In this document: positions 43,027 to 52,909 of the stretch, in pieces
How positions within the stretch are numbered: position 1 is the first letter of the stretch
Layout of the letters: the number at the start of each line of letters is the position of its first letter
From: an uncultured Lachnospiraceae bacterium
GTDB taxonomy: Bacteria; Bacillota; Clostridia; Lachnospirales; Lachnospiraceae
DNA length: 64,000 bases
Assembly: GCA_947575805.1 (NCBI GenBank)
Contig: CANPOY010000001.1
Span: forward strand, 91,141-155,140
Direction: 5' to 3'
Position numbers and translations under genes: made by a program
The notes under the pieces: model-generated
The model's input: only the letters and a program-made list of their open reading frames with translations
What the model was told of the DNA's origin: nothing
The model's database searches: none

Positions 43027-45369
43027 TTACCCTGCCAGCACCAGATGTACCGCAAACGCCCCCAGCCAGGCAATAACCAACTGTCCTGCCGCCACGCCGG
43101 CAGCCCACTTTGCTCCCAGCTCCCGCTTGATGGAAGCTATCGCCGCCACGCAGGGTGTATACAGCAGGCAGAAGATCAGCAGGGACGCCGCCCCCGCTGT
43201 AGTCAGTGCTCCCAGAATTGCATCCGTGGAGCCAAACAGCACCGTCAGAGTGGAAACCACGCTTTCCTTTGCCATTATCCCTGTCATCAGGGCCGTGGAG
43301 ATTCTCCAGTCCCCAAAGCCCAGCGGTGCAAACACGGGGGCAATCACTCCCGCAAGGGCCGCCAGTATGCTGTCCCTGGAGTCCTCCACCACATTCAGCC
43401 GGATGTCAAAGTTCTGCAGGAACCAGATGATAATCGTAGCCAGAAAGATGACGGTAAAGGCCCTCTGTAAAAAGTCCTTCGCCTTATCCCACAACAGTCT
43501 GGCCACATTCTTGGCCCCCGGCATACGGTAGTTGGGCAGCTCCATCACAAAGGGCACCGGCTCTCCCTTGAATTTCACGGCCTTTAAGAGCAGCGCCATC
43601 AGGATTCCCGCCAAGATCCCGAAAAAGTACAGCAGGATCATGACAGCCGCCCCGTGCCCCGGGAAAAACGCCGCCGCAAAAAAACCATATATGGGAAGCT
43701 TTGCGGAACAGCTCATAAAGGGCGTCAGCAGGATCGTCATCTTTCTGTCCCGCTCCGAGGACAGCGTCCTGCTGGCCATCACTCCCGGCACGGTACAGCC
43801 AAAGCCGATCAGCATCGGCACAATGCTCCGGCCCGACAGACCGATCTTACGCAGCAGCTTATCCATAATAAACGCCACCCTGGCCATATAACCGCTGTCC
43901 TCCAGCATGGACAAAAAGAAAAACAGCGTGACTATCACCGGCAGGAAACTAAGCACACTTCCCACACCGGTAAAGATGCCGTCCATCACCAGCGAACGCA
44001 GTACGGGGTTTACATTGGCCGAGGCAAGCATCCCGGCCGTAAACTGCGAAAGCGCTCCGATTCCCCTGTCCAGCAGCTCCGAGAGCACCGCGCCTATAAC
44101 GTTGAAGGTCAGCCAGAATACCAGCCCCATAATCAGGATAAAGGAAGGGATCGCCGTATATTTTCCGGTCAGAATCCTGTCAGCCCTCTGGCTCCGGATC
44201 CGTCCCCTGCTCTCCCTGGGCTTTAACACCGCCTCTGTACAGACCTTGTGGATAAAGCCAAAACGCATATCCGCTATGGCAGAAGCGCTGTCCATTCCGC
44301 ATTCCTCTTCCATCTGCAGAATAATGTGCTCCAGCATCTCCTCCTCATTCCGGCTTAACAGCAGCTTTTCCGGCATCAGGCGGTCTCCCTCGGCCAGCTT
44401 GCATGCTGCGAAACGCACAGGGATCTGCGCCTTCACCGCATGGTCCTCTATCAGGTGCATTATGGCATGGATACATCTGTGCACGGCGCTGTTTTCGTCC
44501 TCCGCGCTGCAAAAGTCCACCTTGCCGGGACACTCCTGGTATTTCGCCACGTGTATTGCGTGATCCACCACCTCGCTGATTCCCTCTCCCTTGGCCGCAG
44601 AAATGGGAATCACAGGCACTCCCAGCATTTCTTCCATCTCGTTCACGAGGATGGAACCCCCGTTTTCCCGCACCTCATCCATCATGTTCAGCGCCACCAC
44701 CATGGGCATATTCAATTCCATCAGCTGCATGGTCAGATACAGATTCCGCTCAATATTGGTGGCATCCACAATATTAATGATCCCCCTGGGCCGCTCCTTC
44801 AGCAGGAATTCCCTGGTGACTACCTCCTCGCTGCTGTAAGGGGACATGGAATAAATTCCCGGCAAATCCGTGATCAGAGTGTTCTTCGTCCCTTTTATTG
44901 CCCCATCCTTCCTGTCCACCGTGACCCCGGGGAAATTGCCCACATGCTGATTGGAACCGGTCAGCTGGTTGAACAGCGTGGTCTTCCCGCAATTCTGGTT
45001 TCCCACCAGGGCAAAGGTAAGCGTCTCCCCTTCCGGCAAAGGATTTTCCTGCGCCTTTTCGTGATACCTGCCTCCCTCGCCATAGCCCGGGTGCTCCTTC
45101 CCTTTCCCTGTCTTTGCCTCCGGTACGGCCTCCGCCTTTTTCTCCCGTTCCCGGCTGACTTCTATTTTCTCCGCATCTGCCAGTCTGATTGTCAGCTCAT
45201 AGCCCCGGATCCGCAGTTCCACCGGATCTCCCATAGGCGCATACTTTACCACCGTCACTTCAACACCCTGGATCAGTCCCATATCCAGGAAATGCTGGCG
45301 TAATGCGCCGCTTCCTCCCACGGCAAGAATTGTGCCTGTCTCCCCGATACCCAATTTATCCAGCGTCAT
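43027..45369 (-). CDS. feoB: Ferrous iron transporter, FeoA-FeoB fusion
   Basis: A 780-residue fusion. Residues 1-75 are a FeoA-type SH3 domain (DKLGIGETGTILAVGGSGAL, FLDMGLIQGVEV). A charged linker of about 40 residues leads to the FeoB G domain: GNQNCGKTTLFNQLTG, GNFPGVTVD, DLPGIYSM and NMMDE. The C-terminal half (about 390-780) holds the two Gate domains and core membrane helices (GFGCTVPGVMASRTL). It imports Fe(II) across the membrane. FeoA and FeoB are usually separate. A well-formed promoter lies upstream. Confidence 0.95.
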   Translation of the reverse strand: MTLDKLGIGETGTILAVGGSGALRQHFLDMGLIQGVEVTVVKYAPMGDPVELRIRGYELTIRLADAEKIEVSREREKKAEAVPEAKTGKGKEHPGYGEGGRYHEKAQENPLPEGETLTFALVGNQNCGKTTLFNQLTGSNQHVGNFPGVTVDRKDGAIKGTKNTLITDLPGIYSMSPYSSEEVVTREFLLKERPRGIINIVDATNIERNLYLTMQLMELNMPMVVALNMMDEVRENGGSILVNEMEEMLGVPVIPISAAKGEGISEVVDHAIHVAKYQECPGKVDFCSAEDENSAVHRCIHAIMHLIEDHAVKAQIPVRFAACKLAEGDRLMPEKLLLSRNEEEMLEHIILQMEEECGMDSASAIADMRFGFIHKVCTEAVLKPRESRGRIRSQRADRILTGKYTAIPSFILIMGLVFWLTFNVIGAVLSELLDRGIGALSQFTAGMLASANVNPVLRSLVMDGIFTGVGSVLSFLPVIVTLFFFLSMLEDSGYMARVAFIMDKLLRKIGLSGRSIVPMLIGFGCTVPGVMASRTLSSERDRKMTILLTPFMSCSAKLPIYGFFAAAFFPGHGAAVMILLYFFGILAGILMALLLKAVKFKGEPVPFVMELPNYRMPGAKNVARLLWDKAKDFLQRAFTVIFLATIIIWFLQNFDIRLNVVEDSRDSILAALAGVIAPVFAPLGFGDWRISTALMTGIMAKESVVSTLTVLFGSTDAILGALTTAGAASLLIFCLLYTPCVAAIASIKRELGAKWAAGVAAGQLVIAWLGAFAVHLVLAG

Positions 45370-45413
45370 TTGTATCCAGCTCCTTTTTACCCAGTATATA
45401 TTATCCCTTAAAC

Positions 45414-45442
45414 ATTATAGTTTCTTTCCCTGGTACATGCAA
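45414..45442 (-). promoter_or_regulatory. Promoter for feoAB
   Basis: On the minus strand TTGCAT (45437-45442), 17-base spacer, TATAAT (45414-45419). It lies about 45 bases before the start codon. No clear Fur palindrome was recognised by eye. Confidence 0.65.
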
Positions 45443-45500
45443 GTATAACCGCCATTCAACCACAGGGTGAATTGTCACGGCGGATTCTCCTGCCGGGTTA

Positions 45501-45529
45501 TTGCGTCATCGGCCGGATCATATTACAAT
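45501..45529 (+). promoter_or_regulatory. Promoter for the HTH-methyltransferase gene
   Basis: TTGCGT (45501-45506), 17-base spacer, TACAAT (45524-45529), 69 bases before the ATG. It is divergent from the feoAB promoter. Confidence 0.55.
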
Positions 45530-45597
45530 AAAACCAGTCAAAAAGGCAGGAACATCCTGTCTGCACCTGAAGAGCTGTCTCAATATGGAGGTTGAAA

Positions 45598-46419
45598 ATG
45601 GATAATCTGAAAACAGGAGAGGTAATATGCAAAAGACGTAAGGAACTGGGCCTGACACAGAATCAGCTTGCCGGTATCCTCAATATATCCTTTCAGGCAG
45701 TGTCAAAGTGGGAAAACAATACTGCTTACCCCGACATTGAAATGCTTCCCCGGCTGGCCTCCGCCCTCAACACCACCGTGGATGCCCTGCTGGGCTTTAA
45801 CAGTGTGATAACGGATTATGACGGGCGCTACAGTACCGAGGAATATTACTGGGGGCTGATCCCAAACCGGATCTGCTTTGACCTGATGAAGCTTCTCCCG
45901 CCGGTAAGGCCGTACCGCGTGCTGGATATTGGCTGCGGTGAGGGAAAAGACGCCGTTTTCTTCGCCAAATGCGGATATGCCGTGACGGCCTTCGACGTGT
46001 CCGAGCAAGGCATTGAAAAGGCAAAAAAGCTTGCGGAATATAACAAGGTCCACGTCCGGTTATTCAAAGCGGATATTTTTGACTACCGCCCTGACGGGGA
46101 ATATGACATTATTTTCAGCAGCGGCGTGTTCCACTTCATCCCTCCCGCTCACCGCAAAGAGCTTTGTGACAGCCTCAAGGCTCACACCGCTGTAAACGGC
46201 ATCAACGCTTTTAATGTTTTTGTCAAAAAACCTTTTATCCACCGCGCCCCGGACGGTACCAGGGATGAAACAAAGAGGCATCCCTGGCTTTCCGGAGAAT
46301 TGTTCGGCTATTACCATGACTGGCTGTTTTGTACCTGTAAAGAAGAGATCTTTGACTGCAACAGCGGCGGCACGCCCCATAAGCACTGTATGGATACGCT
46401 TATTGCGCAGAAGGTGTAG
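45598..46419 (+). CDS. XRE-type HTH fused to SAM-dependent methyltransferase (TehB-like)
   Basis: About 273 residues. ATG 45598 has TGGAGG six bases upstream; an in-frame TTG six bases earlier is less likely. Residues 5-60 are a Cro/C1-type helix-turn-helix (RRKELGLTQNQLAGILNIS). A class I methyltransferase starts at about residue 100 (YRVLDIGCGEGKDAVFFAKC) and continues with FDVSEQGIEKAKKL and IIFSSGVFHFIPP. The methyltransferase half resembles TehB, linked to tellurite or toxic-compound resistance, but substrate is unknown. The fusion suggests a regulator controlled by, or acting with, a methylation reaction. Confidence 0.85.
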   Translation: MDNLKTGEVICKRRKELGLTQNQLAGILNISFQAVSKWENNTAYPDIEMLPRLASALNTTVDALLGFNSVITDYDGRYSTEEYYWGLIPNRICFDLMKLLPPVRPYRVLDIGCGEGKDAVFFAKCGYAVTAFDVSEQGIEKAKKLAEYNKVHVRLFKADIFDYRPDGEYDIIFSSGVFHFIPPAHRKELCDSLKAHTAVNGINAFNVFVKKPFIHRAPDGTRDETKRHPWLSGELFGYYHDWLFCTCKEEIFDCNSGGTPHKHCMDTLIAQKV

Positions 46420-46450
46420 CGGCAGCCCTCTTCAGGTCCTGCCTGGTTTC

Positions 46451-46469
46451 CGCCGTTTCCTGAACGGCG
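46451..46469. terminator. Hairpin between convergent genes
   Basis: CGCCGTT pairs with AACGGCG around a TCCTG loop, between the ends of the methyltransferase gene (+) and rsgA (-). No T-run follows on either strand, so it is at best a weak terminator. Confidence 0.35.
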
Positions 46470-46482
46470 TGAACTACCCGCC

Positions 46483-47373
46483 TCAGAATTTCTTCCTGTC
46501 CTTGAGTTCCCCGTACAGCAGACAGTAATTCTCATACCGCAGCCTGCTGATACGACCCTGCTCCACGGCATCGCGGACACCGCAGTCCCGCTCGGCCACA
46601 TGGGAGCAGCCGCCGAACCTGCAGTCCTTTTCAAATCGGATAAATTCCGGATAATACGCCGCCAGCTGTTCCTTTTCCAGATCAAACAGTCCCAGGGAGC
46701 TGAAACCCGGCGTGTCCAGAATATAGGTATCCTCCCCCATGGCAATCAGCTCGGAATGCCTGGTGGTATGCTTTCCCCGCCCGATCCTTTCACTGATCTG
46801 GCCTGTCTCCATAACGGTTCCTGACTGCAGGCCATTGACAATAGAGGATTTTCCCACGCCGCTGGGGCCCGCCACCGCAGTGGTCTTCCCGGCCAGAAGC
46901 ATTCTCAGCTCCTCCATCCCTTCTCCCCGCCCGGCGCTGACCCGCAGGGCTCTGTAGCCGCAGTCTTCATAAATCTTCCGGTATATCTCTCCCTGACCTT
47001 CACAATCCAGGTCCTGCTTGTTGAAGCAGATCAGACAGGGTACCTCCTGCTGCCCCATCATGATCAGAAATCTGTCCAGCAGATTGAAATTCGGCTTCGG
47101 CCTGGCAAGGGAAAAAATCACCAGCGCCTGATCCACATTTGCTACTGCCGGCCGGATCAGCTCACTGTACCTGGGCAGCAGCCCGCTGATATTTCCCAGC
47201 GACTTCTCCTCGTCCAGCACATCAAGCTCCACATTATCTCCTACCAGAGGCTTGCGATGATCCTTTCGAAACACTCCCCTGGCCTTACATTCATAGATTT
47301 TGGATTCTCCCACACTGCCCCCGCAGTGCACATAATAGAATCCGGCTATGCCTTTTATAATTTTCCCCTGCAT
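46483..47373 (-). CDS. rsgA: Ribosome small-subunit-dependent GTPase A
   Basis: A 296-residue circularly permuted GTPase that helps finish the 30S subunit. An OB domain at the N-terminus is followed by FNKQDLDC, GPSGVGKSSIVNGLQSG, GRGKHTTRHSEL and DTPGFSSLGL. The C-terminal zinc knuckle is CRFGGCSHVAERDCGVRDAV. It closes the prpC-prkC-rsgA run, the standard order in Firmicutes, 9 bp after the kinase stop. Confidence 0.95.
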   Translation of the reverse strand: MQGKIIKGIAGFYYVHCGGSVGESKIYECKARGVFRKDHRKPLVGDNVELDVLDEEKSLGNISGLLPRYSELIRPAVANVDQALVIFSLARPKPNFNLLDRFLIMMGQQEVPCLICFNKQDLDCEGQGEIYRKIYEDCGYRALRVSAGRGEGMEELRMLLAGKTTAVAGPSGVGKSSIVNGLQSGTVMETGQISERIGRGKHTTRHSELIAMGEDTYILDTPGFSSLGLFDLEKEQLAAYYPEFIRFEKDCRFGGCSHVAERDCGVRDAVEQGRISRLRYENYCLLYGELKDRKKF

Positions 47374-47382
47374 GTTCCCGTC

Positions 47383-49542
47383 CTACTGCGGTGTAAATTC
47401 GATCCTTCTGGTAAAGGATTTTGACTCCGTTCCCCCCGGTATCACCGTGCCGTTCTCATCCACCACGGAATCTTTCGTCACGGTATACGTCACGGTAAGC
47501 GTCCCCCCCGACGAGGTCAGGTTATTGTGATTGGTAGCATAAGGAAAGCTTGAAGTGATGGTTTCCAGCACCACCGTTCCGTCATCTGCCACCAGCTTCA
47601 GCGTTACACTGGAATTCGTAACGTAATCCGGAGCTTCCTCCAAAGTGGGCGCAGTAATATTGGTATTGCATCTGTACAGGGCAGATGTCCCCGTCTCCGG
47701 CCCCAGGCTTACCGTAATCTGGATCTCCGTTCCCACATCCACCTCCAGGTCCGCCGAATAGCTCTGGTAACAGATCTGGTCCGCCGGGTAGTAGGGGTTG
47801 TGCTCATAGGTCACTGACCCGATCTGCACCCTGGCCTCATTGGCCACAACGATTCCGTCCATCTCTGTCCGCCCCAGAAGATTAGGCACCCGCGTCTTCG
47901 CATTTTCCCTGCCAAGACTTACCGTCAGAGTGATCTCGCTTCCCTTTGCCACCTTGCTCTCTGCTGCCGGTGTCTGCAACACCACGATACCTGCCTCCGC
48001 CGTATCGGAATACGCCTCCAGCTTCGCCACCTGAAAGCCGTTGTCCAGCAGCAGATTGTGTGCCTCCTCATAAGTCTTGCCTGTGACGGAAGGCACTATA
48101 TCGCCTCTGGGGCCTGCGCTGGCCTTCAGGGTCACGGTACTGCCCACGGCTATTTCCGATCCTTCCCCCACGTCCGCGCTGATAACGATCCCGGCCTCAA
48201 GGGAATCCGACTCCTCATATTCCACCTCGGATTTGATTCCCAGATCCTTCAGTTCGTTTCTGACCTCCTCCACCTTCCTGCCCCTGACATTCGGCATGGG
48301 CACATAGGTCACTTTTTCCGATTCGTCGGAGGACGCGGAAGAAGATTCCGATGAAGACTCCTCCCCGGTCTGGATAGGGCTGTTGTGACCGGAATTATCG
48401 GGATTTTCTCCGGTTCCTAAATTGTTGATTACATTCACCACCAGGATAATCAGAATGATACAGATAACAATTCCCGCCGCCACAGCCAGAAACGTGGTCA
48501 GACGCTCCATTCCCGGATTATAGTCATAGTCCTCCCCGTCCTCCGGTTCGTCCTCGTTTTCATACATGACTTCCGTATCGGAGCGGAGACGCATGATCTC
48601 TTCCCGCTCAGGATACTCCTCCTGATAAGCAGTGCGCCGCTTGATCTGCGCCACCTCGCTCTCGGTGATCATCCGGGTATCCCCGTCCATTTCCACCTCA
48701 TTCTGCACGACAAAATCCTCTTCCGGATTGATCAGCGACTGCTTTAAATCAGCGATCAGTTCCTGTGCGCTCTGGTATCTGCGGTCAGGGGATTTCTGGC
48801 AGCATTTTATCACGATGCTCTCCACGGCACCGGGAATCTCCGGGACAAACTCCCTGGGAGAGGGAAACTCCTCCTGAATATGCTTGATAGCAATAGCTAC
48901 CGTAGTCTCCCCGTTAAAGGGTACTCTGCCGGTAAGCATCTCGAACATGGTAATGCCCAGCGAATAAATATCGCTCTTCTCATCGCTGTAGCCGCCTCTT
49001 GCCTGCTCCGGTGATGTATAATGTACCGATCCCATGACATTGGAGGTGATGGTATTGCTGGTAGCTGCCTTGGCAATGCCGAAATCCGTCACCTTCACCT
49101 TTCCGTCCTTGGATATAATAATATTCTGGGGTTTAATGTCCCGGTGGATAATATGATTGTTGTGAGCCGCTTCAATTCCCATGCCCACCTGTATGGCAAT
49201 GCTGACTGCCTCCTTAAAGGACAGTCTGGCCTTTTTTTCAATGTATTTCTTGAGGGTAATCCCCTCCACGAGTTCCATAACAATATAATAGATGCCGTTA
49301 TCTTCCCCCACATCATAGACATTGACTATGTTGGGGTGCATCAGCCCGGCTGCCGCCTGGGCCTCAATCCGAAACTTAGACACAAAATTTGCATTTTCAC
49401 TGAATTCCTGCTTTAATACCTTCACCGCCACGAAGCGGTTCAGTTTATGACATTTTGCTTTATATACATCTGACATGCCGCCGGTACCGATCTTCTCCAG
49501 AATCTCGTACCGGTCGCCTATCATCATTCCGATTTTAACCAT
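47383..49542 (-). CDS. prkC: PASTA-domain serine/threonine protein kinase
   Basis: About 719 residues from ATG 49542 (GGAGAGC upstream). The cytoplasmic kinase domain (1-270) has IGTGGMSDVYKAKC, HRDIKPQNIIISKDGKVKV and DFGIAKA. One membrane helix (LAVAAGIVICIILIILVVNV) lies near residue 370. Three PASTA repeats outside (about 425-625) should bind peptidoglycan or lipid II; a further Ig-like region ends the protein. It senses wall state and phosphorylates division and wall enzymes. It follows prpC, the phosphatase that reverses it. Confidence 0.94.
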   Translation of the reverse strand: MVKIGMMIGDRYEILEKIGTGGMSDVYKAKCHKLNRFVAVKVLKQEFSENANFVSKFRIEAQAAAGLMHPNIVNVYDVGEDNGIYYIVMELVEGITLKKYIEKKARLSFKEAVSIAIQVGMGIEAAHNNHIIHRDIKPQNIIISKDGKVKVTDFGIAKAATSNTITSNVMGSVHYTSPEQARGGYSDEKSDIYSLGITMFEMLTGRVPFNGETTVAIAIKHIQEEFPSPREFVPEIPGAVESIVIKCCQKSPDRRYQSAQELIADLKQSLINPEEDFVVQNEVEMDGDTRMITESEVAQIKRRTAYQEEYPEREEIMRLRSDTEVMYENEDEPEDGEDYDYNPGMERLTTFLAVAAGIVICIILIILVVNVINNLGTGENPDNSGHNSPIQTGEESSSESSSASSDESEKVTYVPMPNVRGRKVEEVRNELKDLGIKSEVEYEESDSLEAGIVISADVGEGSEIAVGSTVTLKASAGPRGDIVPSVTGKTYEEAHNLLLDNGFQVAKLEAYSDTAEAGIVVLQTPAAESKVAKGSEITLTVSLGRENAKTRVPNLLGRTEMDGIVVANEARVQIGSVTYEHNPYYPADQICYQSYSADLEVDVGTEIQITVSLGPETGTSALYRCNTNITAPTLEEAPDYVTNSSVTLKLVADDGTVVLETITSSFPYATNHNNLTSSGGTLTVTYTVTKDSVVDENGTVIPGGTESKSFTRRIEFTPQ

Positions 49543-49597
49543 ATATGCTCTCCATTCAACCATTCCGTCCGGCAACTGCAGTGCCGCGGCCGGGATC

Positions 49598-50332
49598 CTA
49601 CGATATACCGGGTTCGATCAGCACCACGCTGATATTGTCCCTGCCGCCGTTCTCATTGGCCCTGCGCACAAGCTCTTCTGCCTTCTCTACAATGTCCCTG
49701 GCTCCGTCCAGCACCATACGGATTTCTTCGTCATTCAACATATTTGTCAGCCCGTCCGTACACATGAGAATCATATCTCCCTCCTTCAGCTCTACGCTGA
49801 AGAAGTCCGTCTTTACTGTTTCTTCCGCTCCCACCGCCCGGGTGATAATATTCTTATCCGGGTGGTTTCTGGCCTCTTCCCGTCCCATTCCGCCGCTTCT
49901 GACCATATCCTCCACCCAGGAGTGATCTCTGGTGATCTGCCGGATCTCACGGCTTCCCACTACATACAGCCTGCTGTCCCCCACATTTGCCACGGACAGT
50001 CTCCTGCCTTCACAGCTTGCAGCTACTACCGTGGTTCCCATTCCTTCCAGCTCCGGCGACTTCTCCGCACTTCCCTTAACCATGGCATTTGCTTTCTCTA
50101 CAGCCATTCTTAATACGGCTTCCGGCTCCTTCCCGGCGAACACCCTGATTTCGTCCACCATGGTAGTGACCGCCAGCTTCGAGGCATAGTCTCCCGCCTT
50201 ATGGCCCCCCATGCCGTCAGCCACGATAAACAGATTGGGCAGCTGGCCTACCGGAGTCTCGGAGGTATACACATAGTCCTGATTTAGTTTTCTTCTCCTG
50301 CCGATATTGGTTACGGAAAATGTCTTTATCAC
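49598..50332 (-). CDS. prpC: PP2C-type serine/threonine phosphatase (Stp1/PrpC)
   Basis: A 244-residue metal-dependent phosphatase. Metal-binding aspartates fall in FIVADGMGGHKAGDYASKLA, ANVGDSRLYVV, LMCTDGLTNMLN and GGRDNISVVLIEP. It removes phosphate from substrates of the kinase encoded next. Length matches the family. It is cytoplasmic, with no membrane segment. Confidence 0.95.
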   Translation of the reverse strand: MIKTFSVTNIGRRRKLNQDYVYTSETPVGQLPNLFIVADGMGGHKAGDYASKLAVTTMVDEIRVFAGKEPEAVLRMAVEKANAMVKGSAEKSPELEGMGTTVVAASCEGRRLSVANVGDSRLYVVGSREIRQITRDHSWVEDMVRSGGMGREEARNHPDKNIITRAVGAEETVKTDFFSVELKEGDMILMCTDGLTNMLNDEEIRMVLDGARDIVEKAEELVRRANENGGRDNISVVLIEPGIS

Positions 50333-50433
50333 GCTTTAAGTTTCCTCCAAAGCCGTTTCTCTTATATCTCGAATTACGATCCTTACGAATCTCTAACATT
50401 CTAACACAATGGTAAAAAAAGGACAAGATAAAT

Positions 50434-51471
50434 TCAGCCGCCCAGCAGCTCCCGCCGCAGCTGCCCGCAGGCCCCTTCAATATCCCTGCCCATTTCCCTC
50501 CTGACAGTGGCATTCACCTTATGCCTTTCCAGCTTTGCCTGAAAGGCCCGCACCCTCTCTCCCGGCGGGCTGACATACTTTCGCTCTCTGACAGGATTCA
50601 CGGGAATCAGGTTGACATGGCAGGAGAGCGGCCTTGCCAGCGCTGCCAGCTGCTCTGCATCCTCGTCGGTGTCGTTCACTCCCCCCACCAGGCTGTATTC
50701 AAAGGTAATCCTCCTGCCTGTCTGCTTAAAATAGTACGCACAGGCTTTCATCAGATCATCTATACTGTATTGGTTAGCTATCGGCATCAGCCTGCGCCGC
50801 TTGTCGTCCGTGGTTCCGTGCAGGGACAAAGCCAATGTAATCTGAAGCTTTTCCTCCGCCAGCCGTCGCATTTCCGGCACAATGCCGCAGGTGGACACCG
50901 TCACGCTCCGCTGGCTGATATGAAGACCGTTTTCATCCGTCAGGATTCCGAGAAAGGTCAGCAGATTTCCGTAATTATCCAAAGGCTCGCCGATCCCCAT
51001 GACCACCACGTTGGAGATCCGCTCCCCCGTCATCTTCTGCACTGCATAAACCTGATCCAGCATCTCCGAGGGCCAAAGGCTGCGCTCCAGCCCCCCCAGG
51101 GTAGAAGCGCAGAAACGGCAGCCCATCCGGCAGCCCACCTGGGAGGAAATACAGACACTGTTACCGTGCTTGTACCGCATCCACACGCTCTCCACCACAT
51201 TCCCGTCCGCCAGCTCAAACAGAAACTTTTTCGTGCCGTCGATTGCGGACTCTCTGACCCGCACCGGCTTCAGCGCCGTATAGCTGTATCTCTGCGCACA
51301 CTCCTCCCGCAGGCGGCCGGGCAGATTCGTCATGGCTCCGAAACCGTCCGCCAGCTTTTGGTGCATCCACTGATACATCTGTTTTGCCCTGAAGGGCTTT
51401 TCCCCCAGAGCCGTCAGCTCCTCTGTCAATTGAGGCAGCGTCATGGACTTAATATCCTTCTTTTTCTCCAT
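50434..51471 (-). CDS. rlmN: 23S rRNA (adenine2503-C2)/tRNA (adenine37-C2) methyltransferase
   Basis: About 345 residues. ATG 51471 follows GGAAGGAAC; an earlier in-frame ATG lies well inside rsmB. The radical-SAM cluster motif is SQVGCRMGCRFCASTLGG, and the catalytic cysteine near the C-terminus is in EGACGQL. It methylates A2503 of 23S rRNA and A37 of some tRNAs using two SAM molecules. It overlaps rsmB by 23 bp, so coupling is likely. Confidence 0.94.
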   Translation of the reverse strand: MEKKKDIKSMTLPQLTEELTALGEKPFRAKQMYQWMHQKLADGFGAMTNLPGRLREECAQRYSYTALKPVRVRESAIDGTKKFLFELADGNVVESVWMRYKHGNSVCISSQVGCRMGCRFCASTLGGLERSLWPSEMLDQVYAVQKMTGERISNVVVMGIGEPLDNYGNLLTFLGILTDENGLHISQRSVTVSTCGIVPEMRRLAEEKLQITLALSLHGTTDDKRRRLMPIANQYSIDDLMKACAYYFKQTGRRITFEYSLVGGVNDTDEDAEQLAALARPLSCHVNLIPVNPVRERKYVSPPGERVRAFQAKLERHKVNATVRREMGRDIEGACGQLRRELLGG

Positions 51472-52909
51472 TTGTTCCTTCCGTGCTTTCAGCCCGCATT
51501 TCTCCCGGCCTTGAAAATTTCGCAATAAAAAAGCCATCCGCCTCCATATATCCCGGCAAAAGCTGGATGCAGGCGCCGCGCTCTTCCTCCGTCAGCCCGT
51601 GATCCTTCCCCTGCCTGCTCCGCAGGGCCTCCGTCTCCTTTTTCTGCTTCAGAAGCAATGGGGGAAGCATTGCTTCCAGAGAAACCGGAATCAGCCCCAG
51701 CTCCCCGGTGATAAAACGAACCATCTCTTCGTTTTCCTCAGGGTTGACGGTACAAGTACTGTAAAGAAGAGTTCCCCCCGGCTTCACATATCGGCTGCAC
51801 ACTCCGACAATCTCTCTCTGCAGGGCAATCAGGCTCTTTATGCCCTCCCTGTCCACCCGGTGCTTTATATCCCGCTTCCTGCCCATAACTCCCAGCCCGG
51901 AGCAGGGCACATCCAGCAGAACCACATCCGCCTTATCGGCACAGGCTTCGTCGAAGCAGCGGGCATCCCGGATCTGAATTTCCATGTTTTTTGCCCCCAT
52001 GCGGGCTATGTTCTCCTGAATCAGGGCAGTCTTCTCCCCGGACACATCCCGGCAGAGCACTCTGTCCGCCTTTTCCGCCGCGAGAAGACTCTTGCCGCCG
52101 GGCGCGGCACAGACATCCATCACGAAATCGGTCTCCCGGATCCCGGCCAGCTCCACGGCAAGGGCGGAGCTTACATCCTGCACCGTCCACTTGCCCTCCG
52201 GGAATCCCGGCATTGCGCTGATATTGTCCCCGTGCTCCAGCAGCCTGATCCGGGGCAGATACGGGCTCTCCCTTAGTACTGCCCCTGTTTTCTCCATTTT
52301 ATTTACAAGCTCCCCGATTTCCTCCGTTGAAAGCCCCGAGCAGAAACGCAAAGAAACCGGATGAATCTCCATCAGCCCCGCTGCCATGGCTGTTGTGATC
52401 TCCCGGCCATATTCCTCCAGCCAATACTCTGCCAGCCACTCCGGCAGGGAGTACCTGACAGCCAGATAACGCAGCGGCTCCCTCTCCTCGTCCGGAAGCG
52501 GCAGGTTGTCCTTATTTCTGGAGATATTCCGCAGGACACCGTTGACAAAGCCCCGCAAGGCACCAAACCCCCGCCGGGCCGCCAGCTTACAGGCCTCGTT
52601 GCAGACCGCGCTGTCCGGTACGGCATCCATATAAAGAAGCTGGTAGACGCTCATGCGCAGGAGGCATCTGATCAGCGGCTTCATCTTTTTCACCGGAAGG
52701 GAAGAGAAATGATTCAGATAATAATCCAGTTCCTGCTGTCTTTCCAGGGTTCCTTCCGTCACCCGCTTGATAAAAGCCTTGTCCCGGGTATCAAAATAAT
52801 CGTATTTGTCCAGCACATCCTTGATCAGACGGTTGGAATACTGCTTCTCCCTCTCCAGAGCAAGCAGTATCTCCAGGGGAATCTCCCTTATTTCTCCGGC
52901 CACGGTCAA
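51449..52909 (-). CDS. rsmB: 16S rRNA (cytosine967-C5)-methyltransferase
   Basis: A 486-residue enzyme. The NusB-like RNA-binding domain (1-140) begins EIPLEILLALEREKQYSNRL. The methyltransferase domain has MDVCAAPGGKSLLAAE, the catalytic cysteine blocks VLLDVPCSGLGVMGRKRD and LLYSTCTVNPEENEEMVRF. The C-terminal 30 residues are extra and overlap the start of rlmN. Its start overlaps the stop of the zinc peptidase gene by 4 bp. Confidence 0.93.
   Translation of the reverse strand: MTVAGEIREIPLEILLALEREKQYSNRLIKDVLDKYDYFDTRDKAFIKRVTEGTLERQQELDYYLNHFSSLPVKKMKPLIRCLLRMSVYQLLYMDAVPDSAVCNEACKLAARRGFGALRGFVNGVLRNISRNKDNLPLPDEEREPLRYLAVRYSLPEWLAEYWLEEYGREITTAMAAGLMEIHPVSLRFCSGLSTEEIGELVNKMEKTGAVLRESPYLPRIRLLEHGDNISAMPGFPEGKWTVQDVSSALAVELAGIRETDFVMDVCAAPGGKSLLAAEKADRVLCRDVSGEKTALIQENIARMGAKNMEIQIRDARCFDEACADKADVVLLDVPCSGLGVMGRKRDIKHRVDREGIKSLIALQREIVGVCSRYVKPGGTLLYSTCTVNPEENEEMVRFITGELGLIPVSLEAMLPPLLLKQKKETEALRSRQGKDHGLTEEERGACIQLLPGYMEADGFFIAKFSRPGEMRAESTEGTNGEKEGY

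Noticed and set aside
52372..52626. 84-residue frame within rsmB
   Set aside because: Same-strand shifted frame inside a complete rsmB; no start signal.
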